NCBI GenBank assembly: GCA_023265235.1
Contig: JAHFUF010000254.1
Span: 1 to 7,185 of the forward strand
Origin: Blastocatellia bacterium
GTDB lineage: Bacteria > Acidobacteriota > Blastocatellia > Chloracidobacteriales > JADJPF01
DNA length: 7,185 nucleotides
Direction: 5' to 3'
Part shown: positions 6,386 through 7,185 of the stretch, one piece after another
Layout of the letters: each line of letters begins with the position of its first letter
How positions within the stretch are numbered: the stretch's first letter is position 1
Made by a program: the position numbers and the translations under genes
The notes under the pieces: model-generated
Databases searched by the model: none
Seen by the model: the letters and a program-made list of their open reading frames with translations, nothing else
Told to the model about the DNA's origin: nothing

Positions 6386-6484
6386 GGTTCTCCCGCAATC
6401 TCGCTGAAAGGTTTTGATAAACTATTGTATTCAAAGATGCTTATGTCATGACGCAAAATTTTAGTGCCATTTTGTTAAGTCTTT
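6386..6484 (+). repeat. 99-bp direct repeat, copy 2 (left arm)
   Basis: Exact copy of 6287-6385. It continues directly into the eight-T tract, the short hairpin and the right arm, so this copy together with 6485-6534 makes a complete 149-bp element. Confidence 0.92.
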
Positions 6485-6498
6485 TTTTTCAAAGACTT
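6477..6498. repeat. Short internal hairpin of the element
   Basis: AAGTCTTT (6477-6484) pairs with AAAGACTT (6491-6498) around the loop TTTTTC. It sits between the left and right arms of the element and, with the long terminal repeats, would let the whole 149-bp unit fold back on itself. The T-run is in the loop, not after the stem, so this is not called as a terminator. Confidence 0.6.
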
Positions 6499-6513
6499 TA
6501 TTTAACTTTTCAT

Positions 6514-6534
6514 CAGCGAGATTGCGGGAGAACC
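6514..6534 (-). repeat. Right terminal inverted repeat
   Basis: This is the exact 21-base reverse complement of the left terminus at 6287-6307 (and of 6386-6406). It ends CGGGAGAACC, and the 8-base target duplication begins at the next base. Confidence 0.9.
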
Positions 6535-6542
6535 GTCAAATT
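6535..6542. repeat. Target-site duplication, right copy
   Basis: GTCAAATT, identical to 6279-6286, lies directly outside the right terminus of the element. Confidence 0.88.
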
Positions 6543-6764
6543 TCTCTATCAAACTGCGGATAAATTAGCACCATACCTTTATTAAAACATAAGATCTAAA
6601 CTTAAAAGCTATTATAAAAAAACCTTGGCGTCTAACCTATTGATTTATTTATAGTTAATCTAAAAATAATTCAGGGAAAGTTTAGGGTAATTCATTTTCC
6701 CAGACACTGTATAAGGCATAAATGTTGCATTAGTTAACGTTCTTCTATTCCTGTTGTATTTTAT

Positions 6765-6772
6765 AAGGAGGA
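6765..6772 (+). promoter_or_regulatory. Strong ribosome binding site of the HYR gene
   Basis: AAGGAGGA, close to the full anti-16S complement, ends three bases before the ATG at 6776. It fixes that start and is the best Shine-Dalgarno in the window, suggesting efficient translation of the secreted protein. Confidence 0.8.
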
Positions 6773-6775
6773 GCT

Positions 6776-7185
6776 ATGACACATATACACTTTTTACCTA
6801 ACTCAATTAATCAAAAATCATCACATGCTATTCATTTTATTATGTGTTTAGTTTTCTTATTGTTGCTACTGCTGGTTTTTTGTGCAAGAAATGCTTCTGG
6901 AGCAACAATTCAACAACAACAATGTCTTACTTGTCCAGCAAACATTATTGCCACAACAGACAAAAATCTGTGCGGAGCGAATGTTATTTTTCCGCAACCT
7001 AACATCAGTAGTTGTCCTACAGGTACAACCTTGTCTTTTTCCCGTGATTCAGGATCGTTTTTTCCAATAGGAACAACAACTGTAACAGTTACAGCATCCT
7101 TCTCGACGCAAACTGTTGGACAATGTAGTTTTAATATTATGGTAGTTGATAATGAAGCACCTAAGATTAATTGCCCCGCAGATAT
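6776..7185 (+). CDS. Exported HYR (hyalin repeat) domain protein, 5' part
   Basis: The reading frame is open from ATG 6776 to the window edge (136 codons plus two bases), so only the N-terminus is seen. Residues 1-22 are polar. Residues 23-36 are strongly hydrophobic (MCLVFLLLLLLVFC), followed by ARNASGA, where signal peptidase I could cut; the overall shape is a Sec signal peptide with a long n-region. After a short Gln run comes an Ig-like HYR repeat: CPANIIATTDKNLCGANVIF, then a cysteine in SSCPTG, SGSFFPIGTTTVTVTA, and CSFNIMVVDNEAP. A second repeat begins with KINCPAD. HYR domains occur in large surface or secreted proteins, often in tandem, and are associated with adhesion. Its own ribosome binding site and the gap upstream suggest it is not part of the T6SS operon. 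Confidence 0.88.
   Translation, partial: MTHIHFLPNSINQKSSHAIHFIMCLVFLLLLLLVFCARNASGATIQQQQCLTCPANIIATTDKNLCGANVIFPQPNISSCPTGTTLSFSRDSGSFFPIGTTTVTVTASFSTQTVGQCSFNIMVVDNEAPKINCPAD

Larger units (their letters stand above)
6287..6534. mobile_element. MITE-like non-autonomous transposable element
   Basis: This 248-bp element has no coding sequence. Its outer 21 bases (6287-6307, beginning GGTTCTCCCG) are the exact reverse complement of 6514-6534 (ending CGGGAGAACC). With a 3-base insertion and a few mismatches the inverted pairing extends to roughly 38 bases. It is bounded by the exact 8-base direct repeat GTCAAATT. These are the marks of a miniature inverted-repeat element mobilised in trans by a transposase encoded elsewhere. 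An 8-base duplication is known for several IS families (for example ISL3, IS66, IS1595), and the GG terminus would suit some of them, but I cannot assign a parent. The left arm is present twice (99-bp direct repeat), so the unduplicated element would be 149 bp (6386-6534). Confidence 0.88.
6260..6775. other. 516-base gene-free stretch between cassette and HYR gene
   Basis: This gap holds the MITE-like element with its target duplication (6279-6542) and then about 230 bases of AT-rich DNA (6543-6775) ahead of the HYR gene. I see no ORF, tRNA or convincing rho-independent terminator for the T6SS operon outside the element. The AT-rich part must hold the promoter of the HYR gene if that gene is transcribed on its own. 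Candidate -10-like hexamers such as TATAAG at 6710-6715 exist, but none is paired with a good -35, so I do not call one. Confidence 0.6.

Noticed and set aside
6287..6484. Possible two-unit CRISPR array
   Set aside because: The 99-bp units are directly adjacent with no spacers, and the unit ends coincide with a transposon-type inverted repeat.
6477..6498. Hairpin as rho-independent terminator of the T6SS operon
   Set aside because: The T-run is the loop of the hairpin and the stem is AT-rich and short, so it does not fit a terminator.
6640..6670. TTGATT followed by AATAAT as a promoter for the HYR gene
   Set aside because: The spacing is about 19 bases and such hexamers are expected by chance in DNA this AT-rich.
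6882..7070. Plus-strand open frame of 62 codons
   Set aside because: It is out of frame with the signal peptide and HYR domain that read cleanly from 6776; the HYR frame is the real one.

Overview
The window is AT-rich bacterial DNA carrying one co-directional (+ strand) type VI secretion (T6SS) spike/effector-loading cassette, followed by a small non-autonomous transposable element and the start of a secreted hyalin-repeat (HYR) protein gene. The source organism cannot be fixed from this sequence. The mix of a VgrG/DUF4123/PAAR island, short GGGGC...GCCC hairpin repeats between genes and an HYR-domain exported protein would fit an AT-rich environmental lineage such as Acidobacteriota (Blastocatellia-like), but that is a guess. 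No rRNA, tRNA or housekeeping marker is present.

Layout: (1) 1-103, intergenic, with a perfect 8-bp-stem hairpin followed by a T-run. (2) 104-1126, a protein of unknown function with a hydrophobic C-terminal half. (3) 1144-3228, vgrG, the T6SS spike trimer subunit, read from a TTG start. (4) 3241-3774, a DUF4123 (Tap-1/TEC-type) effector chaperone. (5) 3775-3866, an intercistronic gap with a second hairpin of the same family and extra copies of its right arm. (6) 3867-4124, an 85-aa PAAR spike tip. (7) 4155-4589, a small T6SS-associated protein of a family I recognise only by context. (8) 4579-5214, an unknown protein overlapping the previous gene by 11 bp. (9) 5261-6259, an unknown, probably beta-rich cytosolic protein. 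(10) 6287-6534, a MITE-like element with 21-bp perfect terminal inverted repeats, a perfect 8-bp target-site duplication, and an exact 99-bp duplication of its left arm. (11) 6543-6775, intergenic. (12) 6776-7185, the 5' end of an exported HYR-domain protein that runs off the window.

Genes 2-9 are closely spaced, most have a clear Shine-Dalgarno sequence, and they look like one transcription unit. The expected logic is that VgrG trimers cap the Hcp tube, the PAAR protein sharpens the tip, and the DUF4123 chaperone loads a cognate effector onto VgrG/PAAR. No known toxin domain is recognisable, so the three unknown proteins (104-1126, 4579-5214, 5261-6259) are the natural candidates for an undescribed effector and its immunity or adaptor partner. 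That is inference from gene order only.
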